DNA from: Treponema sp. UBA4267
Lineage (GTDB): Bacteria; Spirochaetota; Spirochaetia; Treponematales; Treponemataceae
NCBI GenBank assembly: GCA_002395155.1
Contig: DGWD01000008.1
Coordinates: 1-64,000 of the forward strand
Reading direction: 5' to 3'
Length of the DNA stretch: 64,000 nt
The position numbers and the translations under genes were made by a program. Under the pieces are notes generated by a model, which did not search any database, was not told the DNA's origin, and saw only the letters and a list, made by a program, of their open reading frames with translations. How positions within the stretch are numbered: position 1 is the first letter of the stretch; the number at the start of each line of letters is the position of its first letter. This document shows, one piece after another, positions 34,794 to 44,096 of this stretch.

Positions 34794-34802
34794 ATTATAG
34801 CA
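34794..34802 (-). promoter_or_regulatory. Extended -10 promoter of the RNase Z-like gene
   Basis: The minus strand reads TGC then a perfect TATAAT (34794-34799), nine bases before the ATG. No good -35 is evident, as is usual for extended -10 promoters. It would drive the MBL gene, the repeats and tRNA-Arg. Confidence 0.5.
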
Positions 34803-35439
34803 CACTTTGGTGCAATTGGTACACCTCACTAACCCCGCATACTAAAATACCGCCCATGCCTAATTCCAAAGGAAGTGCCACATCCATATCATAACGGTCG
34901 CCTATAGCTAAACATTCCTCACACTTTACACCTAGCAGTTTTACAGCCGTCATAAATGGTTCAATAGCTGGTTTTGACTTAAAACAAGTGTCCAGGCCTA
35001 CAATTTCTGGAAAAAAAACGTTTACCCCAAGAGCCTCCAGAGTTTTACGAGCAGGTAAAATAGGATTATTTGTAACACATATCAATTTAAAATGCTTTTG
35101 CAATATCGAAAGTTCATCTACAAGCTTTTGATCGTATGACAAAAAGTTTTTTGGCTCTAAAAGACTTTTACGCCATTCAACACTCTGCTCAATTGGAACG
35201 CCAAAAGCCAAGAGAGTATTTCCCAAACTAACCTTAGAACCATTGTGCTCCTGGGCAAACTTTTTTCTGTAATCGGCAACTTTTTTTCTTGCCTGATCTG
35301 CTGTAATGCCAAGAGTTTTTGCGTATTCTCTAACTTGGCAGTCAACCTGTTCAAAAGCATAAGAAGCGTTTGTATACAATGTAGAGTCTATATCAAAAAT
35401 AATCGCTTTAAGTGCTTGGGGAAGCTTATAAATCGTCAT
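34795..35439 (-). CDS. HAD-superfamily phosphatase
   Basis: The 214-aa HAD subfamily I hydrolase has motif I FDIDSTLYTN (both aspartates present), motif II CVTNNP, a lysine in SKPAIEPF and motif IV IGDRYDMDVALP. A helical cap lies between motifs I and II. The sequence resembles pyrimidine 5'-nucleotidase/YjjG-like HAD phosphatases; substrate unknown. It starts inside the FGGY kinase gene (14-bp overlap) without its own ribosome site, so it is translationally coupled. Sugar-phosphate or nucleotide turnover is a sensible guess from the kinase and prs neighbours. Confidence 0.82.
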   Translation of the reverse strand: MTIYKLPQALKAIIFDIDSTLYTNASYAFEQVDCQVREYAKTLGITADQARKKVADYRKKFAQEHNGSKVSLGNTLLAFGVPIEQSVEWRKSLLEPKNFLSYDQKLVDELSILQKHFKLICVTNNPILPARKTLEALGVNVFFPEIVGLDTCFKSKPAIEPFMTAVKLLGVKCEECLAIGDRYDMDVALPLELGMGGILVCGVSEVYQLHQSVL

Positions 35440-36544
35440 AAAGTTGTGATGCCCTCACTAGTTTTTCTGCAGCCTGAGCAAGATTTTCGAAGACTCCAAG
35501 TCCTACAAAACCCGCGCAGGCATCGCCAAGAAGTTCTGCATCTGCACATTGGCAGCCATAAAGTTTCATTCCTAAATACTTTGCTTTATCCTTCATCAGT
35601 TTTACATCTTTTGCCTGACCTCCGGTAACAATCATACATTCAGGAAATTCTATATCATTCTTTTGAGCTAAATCTTTTAAGGTCAAAAGTGCTTTTTTTG
35701 CAAAACTTAATCTGTCACTTTCACATAATGATGAAGAATTTGGAAGGAGGACAGAGGCATTCCAAAGATTTGGTATTACAGATGGAAGGGAACGTACCCC
35801 TGGAGCCTGTAAAAACTTTGGTATACAAAAATTGAAACCTTCGGAAGAACCACAACGGTCACAAATTCGCCCCGATTTTAAAGTTTTTGTACCAATCAAG
35901 GCTACAACAAAATCTGGTCCACCAGAAATTACAGGAAGACCTTCCTTCAACTTCAAAAAACTGGCCATTTCTTTAGTAAGAGAGCCGCAAATATGTCCAA
36001 TTCCCACAAAAGGCGGCAATTTATGCACAGGAATATCAAATTTTTCCAGAAGCTGGCCATTCCAGTACGCAGCTTTGAAACGTTCTTCTGGGAGTATGGT
36101 AACAGCCTGATTTGTAAGTCTATAAATTAAATATTCAGGGCCCGAAAAAATATACTTAGTCTGTTCAAAATCCTTATTGAAAAGATTTTTATAAACAAGG
36201 ATTTTGGGAAGAAAAAGAGATGTCCCTATATCATCTTTTGAAATTCCAAATTGGCTTAAATCTAAATCTTCATTCCAACGAATTGTAATTTCTGATTGTG
36301 AAACAATTGTTGGGCCATTTCCAGAAATTGTAACAGCTTTTATTTGAACTTGCTCAATATCAATCTTAGCTAAAATTTCTGAAAGAGCTGATTTTAAGCT
36401 GAGAATCCATTTACCTGCAATAAAACGGTCTTCTGAACTACCGAGTTTGCTAGAAGAAAAAGAAACGACTTCGCCATCGGCAGTAATCAAACCTGCTTTT
36501 AACGAAGTCGTTCCAATGTCCACACAGAGAACAGTTTCAATCAT
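35426..36544 (-). CDS. FGGY-family carbohydrate kinase
   Basis: The 372-aa ASKHA-fold kinase is shorter than the usual 450-520 aa FGGY enzymes. The phosphate-1 motif is VDIGTTSLKAGLI near the N-terminus, followed by KAVTISGNGPT, VISGGPDFVVALIGTKTLKS and the adenosine-type CMIVTGGQAKD near residue 305. Substrate not assigned. Its ATG overlaps the stop of prs (TAATG), making a tight prs-kinase-HAD operon. The short length reflects a compact C-terminal domain rather than a frameshift, since all ATP-site motifs are present. Confidence 0.78.
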   Translation of the reverse strand: MIETVLCVDIGTTSLKAGLITADGEVVSFSSSKLGSSEDRFIAGKWILSLKSALSEILAKIDIEQVQIKAVTISGNGPTIVSQSEITIRWNEDLDLSQFGISKDDIGTSLFLPKILVYKNLFNKDFEQTKYIFSGPEYLIYRLTNQAVTILPEERFKAAYWNGQLLEKFDIPVHKLPPFVGIGHICGSLTKEMASFLKLKEGLPVISGGPDFVVALIGTKTLKSGRICDRCGSSEGFNFCIPKFLQAPGVRSLPSVIPNLWNASVLLPNSSSLCESDRLSFAKKALLTLKDLAQKNDIEFPECMIVTGGQAKDVKLMKDKAKYLGMKLYGCQCADAELLGDACAGFVGLGVFENLAQAAEKLVRASQLYDDL

Positions 36545-37818
36545 TATTTTGTCTGGTTTTCTTTGTTTTCTGCTGGTGTATCTTTTTGTTTAACTACCTT
36601 TTCAATGATGTTACGGTTATCAAGCAATTCGCTCAAAGACTGATTGTAATGAATACGTGTGATTACATTTGCAAAAAGTCCACTTACATCTGTTGAGATG
36701 TACCATTCGCGGTTCAAAAGCTCTTCGTGATAAACAGCGTTTGTACCAATAATTCGGTAGAAGAGACCCTGTTTGTAAGCTTCGTCGAACTGTTCAATTG
36801 CGTTTCCTGTAAAGAATGGAAGGCTGATTGCACAAATTACTTTTGTAGCACCCTGTTCTTTAAGGAAGCCCATAGCCTTAAGTAAAGTACCACCAGTTCC
36901 AAGCATATCATCTGCCAGGAAGGCAACTTTACCTTTTACATCACCAAGGAGTTTAACTGACTTGATGTTAGTAGAATGTGCGTCTTGTGTAACGATAGAA
37001 TAATCACGCTCTTTGTAAATCATAGCAAGTGGCAACTTTAAGCCAGAAGCATAGAACTTATTACGATCGATGGCACCTGTATCTGGAGATACAATAACCA
37101 TGTCTTCTGTTTTACCAGAAAGATCTACGATTTTGGAAAGTTCACGGATAATCTGGTAGCTTGCGTGTAAGTTATCAAGATTACAAGACGAGAATGCATT
37201 AGGAATTTCGCGAGAATGCAAATCAAGAGTGATGATTCTGGAAACGCTCTGCATTTCATAGATGTGTCCTAAAAGACTTGCTGTAAGTCCTTCACGACCT
37301 TTACGTTTGTGCTGACGAGCATATGGATAAGCTGGAACAACCAGAGTGATTTTTCCTGCACCTGCCATACGAACAGCATCAATAGTAACCAGTAATGACA
37401 TTACATGATCGTTTACAGTCATTCTAATCTGGTTTTTACCATCGTTCATACTAAGAACTTCATGGTTTTCTACATCCTGGAAAATGTAAACATCTTTTCC
37501 GCGGACTGTGTCTAAAAGTTCGGTCTTAACCTCACCGTTAGCAAAATAAGTAAACCGTGCATTTACTTTAAATACAGGCGGTCTGTACTTATCTGTGGAA
37601 CCTCTTATACAAAGATCGCTAGTCTGCAAATCATTCTGCAGATTAATTCTCTGTACAAGCTCTTCTTTACTCAGTCCATAACGCTTTGATATAACATCGT
37701 TCTTCAATGTGAAGCGGTGTTTATACATGTGCTTAAGGTGCGTTATGACTTCATTGGCGAAAGCTTCGCCACCAGGACACGCAACAATCGCTAGACTTGT
37801 TGGCTCGGTATAAGGCAT
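36544..37818 (-). CDS. prs: Ribose-phosphate pyrophosphokinase, long form
   Basis: The enzyme makes PRPP from ribose 5-phosphate and ATP. It has 424 aa against about 310 for typical bacterial Prs. The extra length lies in an N-terminal insertion (about 15-75) and a Lys/Gln-rich tail. Motifs present are FANGEVKTELLDTVRGKDVYI, YPYARQHKRKGREGLTA, TLDLHSREIPNAF and the PRPP loop VAFLADDMLGTGGTLL. GAGG precedes the ATG. A strong promoter sits 35-63 bp upstream inside an inverted repeat, so it heads the prs-FGGY-HAD operon. Confidence 0.92.
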   Translation of the reverse strand: MPYTEPTSLAIVACPGGEAFANEVITHLKHMYKHRFTLKNDVISKRYGLSKEELVQRINLQNDLQTSDLCIRGSTDKYRPPVFKVNARFTYFANGEVKTELLDTVRGKDVYIFQDVENHEVLSMNDGKNQIRMTVNDHVMSLLVTIDAVRMAGAGKITLVVPAYPYARQHKRKGREGLTASLLGHIYEMQSVSRIITLDLHSREIPNAFSSCNLDNLHASYQIIRELSKIVDLSGKTEDMVIVSPDTGAIDRNKFYASGLKLPLAMIYKERDYSIVTQDAHSTNIKSVKLLGDVKGKVAFLADDMLGTGGTLLKAMGFLKEQGATKVICAISLPFFTGNAIEQFDEAYKQGLFYRIIGTNAVYHEELLNREWYISTDVSGLFANVITRIHYNQSLSELLDNRNIIEKVVKQKDTPAENKENQTK

Positions 37819-37834
37819 ATCTGACCTCTTTTAT

Positions 37835-37900
37835 AGTGGGATTTATGTTCTTACTATATCATTTTTAAGATTCGTTTACAATAATTACATATATCCCACT
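37835..37900. promoter_or_regulatory. Inverted repeat bracketing the prs promoter
   Basis: AGTGGGAT (37835-37842) and ATCCCACT (37893-37900) are perfect 8-bp inverted copies about 58 bp apart. One is downstream of the prs -10 box and the other upstream of the -35 box. A two-site operator is possible. Confidence 0.4.
37853..37881 (-). promoter_or_regulatory. Sigma-70 promoter of prs
   Basis: The minus strand reads TTGTAA (37876-37881), a 17-bp spacer ending TGA, and TATAGT (37853-37858). This combines a -35 with an extended -10. Confidence 0.7.
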
Positions 37901-37909
37901 TTTAGATTT

Positions 37910-38341
37910 TTACAAATCTTTTATCTGGTCTTCGCTTACCATTGTAATGTTGTTTTCTTCAAAAACTTTTTCTGTTGCAGGAATATCTGAACAACGGATA
38001 ATCATATAAGCACGATTTGAAACTTTTCCAGTAAAACCGTACATATATTCAAGATTGCGTCCATTATCTGCAAGAATTTTTAAGATTTTGTTCAAACTTC
38101 CTGTTTCATCTGGAATTTCTACTGCAATTACTGGAGTCGATTTTACAATGTAAGCAGAACGTTCAAGAGCAGCCTGAACCTGCAGAGGATTATCAACGAT
38201 AATTCTTGCAATTCCAAAATCACTTGTATCGGCAATACTCAAAGCACGAATGTTAATTTTATGTTCTGCAAGTACATTTGTTAATTCCGACAAAGCATTT
38301 TTTCTGTTTTCTATAAAAATTGAAATCTGTCTAATAGTCAT
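37910..38341 (-). CDS. Tandem ACT-domain protein
   Basis: The 143-aa protein consists of two ACT domains (about 3-68 and 70-135; IFIENRKNALSELTNVLAEH and VEIPDETGSLNKILKILADNG). ACT pairs bind amino acids. Proteins of this type regularly sit beside paaK and indolepyruvate oxidoreductase genes, and are thought to sense aromatic or branched amino acids and adjust the pathway. It is the last gene of the ior-paaK cluster, 27 bp behind paaK, with GGAG before the ATG. Confidence 0.87.
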   Translation of the reverse strand: MTIRQISIFIENRKNALSELTNVLAEHKINIRALSIADTSDFGIARIIVDNPLQVQAALERSAYIVKSTPVIAVEIPDETGSLNKILKILADNGRNLEYMYGFTGKVSNRAYMIIRCSDIPATEKVFEENNITMVSEDQIKDL

Positions 38342-38368
38342 TACTATCTCCTGTGTAAGCCTTATCCT

Positions 38369-39679
38369 CTAATCATGCAACTTACGTGTATCAATTATAC
38401 GCTTAGCTTTACCTTCTGAACGAGTAATTGATTTTGGTGCAACCAGAGTAACTTTAGCCTTAATCTGAAGTACAGATAAAAGTGATGCCTGAAGAGCTCT
38501 TTCCTGGGCATTAATTTCTGAAACAACATCACTGAACTTTTCGGCTGTCATTTCTACCTTAATTTCAAATGTATCTGTATTATTTTCACGTCCAACAATA
38601 ATCTGATAGTTTGGTGGATAACCATTCTGGAGCAGAACTCCTTCTATCTGACTTGGGAATACATTTACACCGCGGATAATGAGCATATCATCTGTACGAC
38701 CCATAGGTTTACTCATGCGAACAAAAGTACGACCACAAGCACATGGTGTACGGTTCAGAACTCCAATATCCTTTGTACGGAATCGCATAAGTGTGAAGGC
38801 CTGTTTTGTTATTGCAGTAAATACCAGTTCACCCTTTTCTCCATCAGGAAGACGTTTACCTGTTTCTGGATCAATAGTTTCGATGATAAAGTGATCTTCA
38901 TTTACATGCATGCCTTTCTGTTCAGAACATTCAAATGCAACACCAGGTCCCATTACTTCTGTAAGACCATAAATATCATACGCCTTTATTCCAAGTGATT
39001 TTTCTATATCGCGGCGCATTTCTTCTGTCCAAGGTTCTGCACCAAAAATACCGGCTTTAAGATGAATATCATCTGGTGTAAGGCCCATATCATGAAGGGT
39101 TTCTCCAAGATAAGCTGCATAAGATGGTGTACAACATAAAACAGTCGATTTTAAATCCTGCATAAAAGTAATCTGACGCTGGGTGTTTCCACTGGAAATT
39201 GGGATAACTTCACAACCAAGTTTTGTTGCTCCACCATGAACTCCAAAACCGCCTGTAAAAAGTCCATAACCATAAGCATCCTGTACAATATCATTTTCAT
39301 CACAACCAATTGCAACTAACTGGCGGGCTGTACAATCTTCCCAAATATCAAGATCTTCTTTTGTATAGCCAACAACAATCTGTTTACCTGTAGTTCCAGA
39401 AGAAGCATGAATACGAACAACCTTACTCATAGGAACTGCAAAAAGTCCATATGGATAAGTCTGACGAAGATCGTCCTTGCAGGTAAATGGAATTTTATCC
39501 AAATCTTCAAGACCTTTTATATCATCTGGAGTTACGCCTGCTTCCTGACATCGTTTTCTGTAATATTCAACATTTTCATAAACATGACGGAAATTTTTTA
39601 CAAGTCTTTCTCCCTGAAGCTTTTTAAGCTGATCAAGTGGCATACACTCCGATTCTTTCTGATAATATTTTAGATTCAT
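38369..39679 (-). CDS. paaK: Phenylacetate--CoA ligase
   Basis: The 436-aa AMP-forming ligase of the PaaK subfamily has P-loop RIHASSGTTGKQIVVGYT, YGLTEVMGPGVAFEC, RFRTKDIGVL and the C-terminal GRTDDMLIIRGVNVFPSQIE. It activates phenylacetate or indoleacetate-type acids to CoA thioesters, or runs in reverse to make ATP from the aryl-acetyl-CoA produced by Ior. There is no aerobic paa pathway here, so a fermentation role fits better. AGG is well placed. It starts 5 bp after iorB. Confidence 0.92.
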   Translation of the reverse strand: MNLKYYQKESECMPLDQLKKLQGERLVKNFRHVYENVEYYRKRCQEAGVTPDDIKGLEDLDKIPFTCKDDLRQTYPYGLFAVPMSKVVRIHASSGTTGKQIVVGYTKEDLDIWEDCTARQLVAIGCDENDIVQDAYGYGLFTGGFGVHGGATKLGCEVIPISSGNTQRQITFMQDLKSTVLCCTPSYAAYLGETLHDMGLTPDDIHLKAGIFGAEPWTEEMRRDIEKSLGIKAYDIYGLTEVMGPGVAFECSEQKGMHVNEDHFIIETIDPETGKRLPDGEKGELVFTAITKQAFTLMRFRTKDIGVLNRTPCACGRTFVRMSKPMGRTDDMLIIRGVNVFPSQIEGVLLQNGYPPNYQIIVGRENNTDTFEIKVEMTAEKFSDVVSEINAQERALQASLLSVLQIKAKVTLVAPKSITRSEGKAKRIIDTRKLHD

Positions 39680-39684
39680 TCCTA

Positions 39685-40257
39685 CTATCCTCGTCCTAAT
39701 TTAAATGCCTTTTTGTTTACCTCAAGGAACTGAGGTTTTACCAGCTTTTCAATTGCTGCCATCCAGGCTGATTCTGGAAAGTCCATATATTTTGAAAGAC
39801 GCCCCATCAAAACAATGTTTACAGCCTTTGCAGTTCCTGCCTCTTCAGCAAGAGTAAGACAATCCAAAGCATCAACTTTAAGTCCGGCAGCTTCCATAGT
39901 TCCAATTAAATCTTCCGGATATTCAGCCGCTCCTGTAATTACAGGCATAGGATCTATTTTCTGAGTATTTACTACAATCTGTCCATCTTTGCGAAGATAT
40001 TCTGTATAGCGGGCAGCTTCAAGAAGTTCAAAAGAAACTATAAAGTCAGCTTCCCCCTTATCTACAATTGGAGAATAAACTTTATCACCATAGCGTACAT
40101 AAGTTACTACAGAACCACCACGCTGGCTCATTCCGTGAACTTCACTAACTTTTACATCAAAACCAGCGTCCAAAAGAACCTGGCCCAAAGTTTTAGATGC
40201 AAGCAAAGCTCCCTGACCGCCTACACCAACAATCATTATATTTTTAACCTTATTCAT
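39685..40257 (-). CDS. iorB: Indolepyruvate ferredoxin oxidoreductase, beta subunit
   Basis: The 190-aa gamma-type subunit of the pyruvate ferredoxin oxidoreductase family carries MIVGVGGQGALLASKTLGQ near the N-terminus and GMSQRGGSVVTYVRYG near residue 45. It pairs with IorA to oxidise aryl pyruvates to aryl-acetyl-CoA, CO2 and reduced ferredoxin. Its ATG overlaps the last base of iorA, so the subunits are made stoichiometrically by coupling. Confidence 0.93.
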   Translation of the reverse strand: MNKVKNIMIVGVGGQGALLASKTLGQVLLDAGFDVKVSEVHGMSQRGGSVVTYVRYGDKVYSPIVDKGEADFIVSFELLEAARYTEYLRKDGQIVVNTQKIDPMPVITGAAEYPEDLIGTMEAAGLKVDALDCLTLAEEAGTAKAVNIVLMGRLSKYMDFPESAWMAAIEKLVKPQFLEVNKKAFKLGRG

Positions 40258-41996
40258 TATGCCTGCTCCTTCAATGCACCAAATTTACACATTTGGCTAC
40301 AAACCTTGCATCCAACACAAAGTGTAACATCAATCTTTGCCTTACCATTTTTCATGGCAATTGCAGGACAACCAATTTTCATACAAGCCTTACAGCTCTT
40401 ACACTTATTTTCATCAACCTTAAGAGGTGGTTTGTGTTTTACTTCCTTCAAGAGGGCACAAGGTCTGCGGCTAATAATAAGACTTGGTTCTTGAGCTTCA
40501 AGTTCTTCTTTTACCGCTTTTTCACAATCAGAAATGATATAAGGGTCTACAACTCTAACTCTCTTAATTCCCATTGCACGAGCCAAAGCTTCCAGATCTA
40601 CCCTACCAGCAGGTTCTCCGTAAAGATTTTTTCCTGTTGTAGGATTCTGCTGGTGTCCAGTCATTCCTGTTATTGAGTTATCAAGAACAATTACAGTTGA
40701 GTTAGACTGATTATAGGCAATTGAAGCAAGACCAGTCATACCTGAATGCATAAATGTAGAATCACCAATTACGGCAACAGATTTCTTTTCATTTTCTGCA
40801 CCACCAGCCTTGTTCCATCCGTGAAGTCCACTAAAACTTGCACCCATACAAAGAGTAACGTCCATTGCAGAAAGTGGAGCAACAGAACCAAGAGTATAAC
40901 ATCCAATATCACCAAAAACAGTTACTTTCAGCTTATTTAAAGCGTAGAACATTCCGCGGTGAGGGCAGCCGGCACACATAATTGGTGGACGAACAGGAAT
41001 TTCTGTATCAAGTTTTGTACCTTCTGGAACTTTCTGACCAAAAGCAGCAGCCAAAAGATTCTGACTGAATTCTCCACAAATTGGGAACATATCTTTTCCG
41101 TGGATTTCGCATTTAAGTCCAAGAGAACGTACAAAAGTTTCAAAAATTGGATCCAGTTCTTCTACAACAATCAATTTTTCCAAACCAGAAGCAAAATCCT
41201 TTATCATATTTGCAGGAAGAGGATTTACCATTCCAAGCTTAAGAATATTTACAGAATCTCCAAGAACTTCCTTTACATACTGGTATGATGTAGATGAAGT
41301 GATGATTCCAACCTTAGAATCTGCTTTTTCAATCTTATTAATTCCGCTTGTTTCGCTCCATTTTTCAATATCCTTCATTCTCTGTTCTACAAAAGGATGA
41401 CGGCGGATTGCATTTGCAGGAGCCATTACATATTTAGAAATATTTTTTTCGTATGATTTGTGTTCTGGAAGCTGACGATCTTTTGTATCTGTAATACTCT
41501 GACTGTGAGCTACACGAGTACACATTTTATACAAAACTGGAGTATCAAATTTTTCACTGATTTCAAAGGCAATTTTTACAAACTCGCGGGCTTCATCTGC
41601 ATCACTTGGTTCAAGCATTGGTATTTTAGATGCAATTGCATGATGACGGCTGTCCTGTTCGTTTTGAGAAGAATGCATTCCAGGATCATCTGCAACACCA
41701 ATTACAAGACCTGCATTTACACCTGTATAACTCATTGTAAAAAGAGGATCTGCGGCAACGTTCAAACCTACATGCTTCATTCCACAGAAGGCACGACGAC
41801 CTGCAAGACATGCTCCAAAAGCAGATTCCATTGCCACTTTTTCATTAGGAGCCCATTCACAATAAATTTCCTTAAATTTTGCAGCTTCTTCAGTAATTTC
41901 TGTACTTGGAGTTCCAGGATAACTCGAAATAAACTCACATCCTGCTTCGAATAAACCACGGGCTGCAGCTGCATTACCCAACATCAGTTGTTTCAT
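40257..41996 (-). CDS. iorA: Indolepyruvate ferredoxin oxidoreductase, alpha subunit
   Basis: The 579-aa thiamine-diphosphate enzyme joins the pyrimidine-binding and TPP-binding domains of the PFOR family. SSYPGTPSTEITEEAAK is near the start, CAGCPHRGMFYALNKL and GDIGCYTLGS near 355-385, and AVIGDSTFMHSG with DNSITGMTGHQQ forms the TPP site. A C-terminal 2[4Fe-4S] ferredoxin domain follows (CKSCKACMKIGCPAIAM and CVGCKVCSQMC). It ferments aromatic amino acids after transamination. It heads the iorA-iorB-paaK-ACT operon. Confidence 0.95.
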   Translation of the reverse strand: MKQLMLGNAAAARGLFEAGCEFISSYPGTPSTEITEEAAKFKEIYCEWAPNEKVAMESAFGACLAGRRAFCGMKHVGLNVAADPLFTMSYTGVNAGLVIGVADDPGMHSSQNEQDSRHHAIASKIPMLEPSDADEAREFVKIAFEISEKFDTPVLYKMCTRVAHSQSITDTKDRQLPEHKSYEKNISKYVMAPANAIRRHPFVEQRMKDIEKWSETSGINKIEKADSKVGIITSSTSYQYVKEVLGDSVNILKLGMVNPLPANMIKDFASGLEKLIVVEELDPIFETFVRSLGLKCEIHGKDMFPICGEFSQNLLAAAFGQKVPEGTKLDTEIPVRPPIMCAGCPHRGMFYALNKLKVTVFGDIGCYTLGSVAPLSAMDVTLCMGASFSGLHGWNKAGGAENEKKSVAVIGDSTFMHSGMTGLASIAYNQSNSTVIVLDNSITGMTGHQQNPTTGKNLYGEPAGRVDLEALARAMGIKRVRVVDPYIISDCEKAVKEELEAQEPSLIISRRPCALLKEVKHKPPLKVDENKCKSCKACMKIGCPAIAMKNGKAKIDVTLCVGCKVCSQMCKFGALKEQA

Positions 41997-42041
41997 TTTG
42001 ATTTTTCCAGTTAGTTTGTTAGATTTTAGATTTGTCTTTAT

Positions 42042-42079
42042 AAAAAAATATTCCCGTACACCTAAGTATACGGGAATAT
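42042..42079 (-). terminator. Rho-independent terminator of tkt
   Basis: On the minus strand the 11-bp perfect stem ATATTCCCGTA/TACGGGAATAT (42069-42079 with 42048-42058) is followed by seven T. It begins 18 bp after the transketolase stop codon. Confidence 0.92.
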
Positions 42080-42096
42080 ACTCTTAAATAATTAAA

Positions 42097-44073
42097 TTAT
42101 TTCTTTAAAAGTTCTGCAAGTTTTTCTGCTGTGAAACCAAGGTATTCAGCAACTTTCTTTGCAGGACCTGATGTTCCAAAGCGATCGATACAGAAGCAGT
42201 TTTCTTTATCTGTAAACTGGAGCCATTCCATAGAAATACCAGCTTCAGTACATACAATACGTTTTGCTTTTCCTGTAATTTTTTCCTGTTCAGCTTTAGA
42301 AAGGCCTTCGAATTTCTTCAAATCAGGAACAGAAACTACGCGGATTGATTTTCCACTAACAAGTTTAGCTGCATCCAAAGCCATATTAACTTCTGAACCA
42401 CTTGCAAGAATTGTGATATCAGGATTTGCAGCACCTTCAAGAACAACATATGCACCTTTTTCTGCCATGTTCTTCTTCCAGTCTTTATCAGCCTTTTCGT
42501 AAACTGCAAGTGCCTGGCGTGTAAATGCCATACAAACAGGATGATCTTTTGAAGCATAAGCAATTTTCCATGCTTCCATAGATTCTTCTGGGTCACCTGG
42601 ACGGATAGCCTGAACACCTGGGATTGCACGCAAAGAAGTCATTGTTTCAATTGGCTGATGAGTTGGACCATCTTCACCAACGTAAATTGAATCGTGTGTG
42701 AATACATAAATTACTGGCTGCTTCATCAAAGAAACAACACGGAGAGATGGACGAAGATAATCTGCGAATACTAAGAATGTAGCACAGAATGGACGAAGTC
42801 CACCGTGTAAAGAAATACCTGCAGCAACAGCAGACATTGCAAATTCACGAATACCGTATTCAATTGTACGACCCTTGCGGTTAGCTGGGCTGAATGTACC
42901 ATTATCTGTATCTTTGAAAGCTGTCTTGTTTGGTCCCATAAGATCAGCAGAACCACCAACCAAGTTACCATAACGTGCAGCAATTACGTTCAAAGCTTTT
43001 CCAGATGCATCGCGTGTTGCACAAGCATCACCTACTTTGTATTCAACATCTTTTACATCAGGATTTGTTACACCGTCAGTATGGAAAGCATCCCATTCCT
43101 TCTTAAGTTCTGGATTTTCCTTAGCCCATGCATCAAATTCTGCCTGCCAGTCAGCTTCTGCTTTTGCAAATGCAGCTTTTTTATCTTCAAAATATTTGTA
43201 AGCTTCAGGAACAACATAGAAATCCTTGTCTGTTGGAAGACCAAGAGTTTTCTTTGCTTCAATAATTCCTTCTGCTCCGAGAGGTGCACCGTGAACATCA
43301 GCTTTACCCTGTTTTGGAGCACCCTTACCAATGATTGATTTAAGCATGATTAAAGAAGGCTGTTCTTTGTTAGCCTTAGCTTGATTAATCAGTTTTACCA
43401 TGCCTTCTACATCATACATGTCACCACGCAAAACCTGCCAGCCATAAGCTTCGTAACGTTTTGCAATATCATCAGTGAATGTAATATCTGTACAACCATC
43501 AATTGAGATTTTATTTTCATCGTAGAATACGATTAATTTTCCGAGTTTTAAGTTACCAGCCAAAGAAGATGCTTCAGATGCTACACCTTCCTGCAAACAA
43601 CCTTCACCAACCAAAGAATAAGTATAGTGATCTACGATTGTGTGCTTAGCAGTGTTGAATTTTGCAGCAAGCATGCTTTCTGCAACAGCCATACCAACAG
43701 CCATTGAAACACCCTGTCCAAGAGGACCTCCAGTACATTCAACACCGTCTGTATCACCATATTCTGGGTGACCTGGACACTTAGAACCAACCTGACGGAA
43801 GTTCTTAATATCATCCATGCTTACTTTGTATCCAGCCAAATGGAGGATTGAATAAAGCAACATAGATCCATGTCCTGCAGAAAGAACAAAACGGTCTCTA
43901 TCAACCCATTTCGAATCAGCAGGATTATGCTTCATGATTTCACCATAAAGTACAGCAGCTGCTTCTGCTGCACCAAGTGGAAGTCCAGGGTGTCCTGAAT
44001 TTGCCTTCTGAATTGCGTCCATTGACAAGCTGCGAATTGAAAGTGCAACTGCCTCAACACCTTTTTTGTCCAT
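42097..44073 (-). CDS. tkt: Transketolase
   Basis: The 658-aa TPP enzyme of the non-oxidative pentose phosphate pathway is full length. It has ANSGHPGLPLGAAEAAAVLY near the N-terminus and GHGSMLLYSILHLAG. The TPP motif is GEGCLQEGVASEASSLAGNL with YDENKISIDG. The pyrimidine domain has EYGIREFAMSAVAAGISLHGG and THDSIYVGEDGPTHQPIET. It supplies ribose 5-phosphate for prs nearby, although they are separate transcripts. GAGG precedes the ATG, 23 bp after ptsN. Confidence 0.96.
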   Translation of the reverse strand: MDKKGVEAVALSIRSLSMDAIQKANSGHPGLPLGAAEAAAVLYGEIMKHNPADSKWVDRDRFVLSAGHGSMLLYSILHLAGYKVSMDDIKNFRQVGSKCPGHPEYGDTDGVECTGGPLGQGVSMAVGMAVAESMLAAKFNTAKHTIVDHYTYSLVGEGCLQEGVASEASSLAGNLKLGKLIVFYDENKISIDGCTDITFTDDIAKRYEAYGWQVLRGDMYDVEGMVKLINQAKANKEQPSLIMLKSIIGKGAPKQGKADVHGAPLGAEGIIEAKKTLGLPTDKDFYVVPEAYKYFEDKKAAFAKAEADWQAEFDAWAKENPELKKEWDAFHTDGVTNPDVKDVEYKVGDACATRDASGKALNVIAARYGNLVGGSADLMGPNKTAFKDTDNGTFSPANRKGRTIEYGIREFAMSAVAAGISLHGGLRPFCATFLVFADYLRPSLRVVSLMKQPVIYVFTHDSIYVGEDGPTHQPIETMTSLRAIPGVQAIRPGDPEESMEAWKIAYASKDHPVCMAFTRQALAVYEKADKDWKKNMAEKGAYVVLEGAANPDITILASGSEVNMALDAAKLVSGKSIRVVSVPDLKKFEGLSKAEQEKITGKAKRIVCTEAGISMEWLQFTDKENCFCIDRFGTSGPAKKVAEYLGFTAEKLAELLKK

Positions 44074-44096
44074 AGTTTTTACCTCGAAATATTAAA

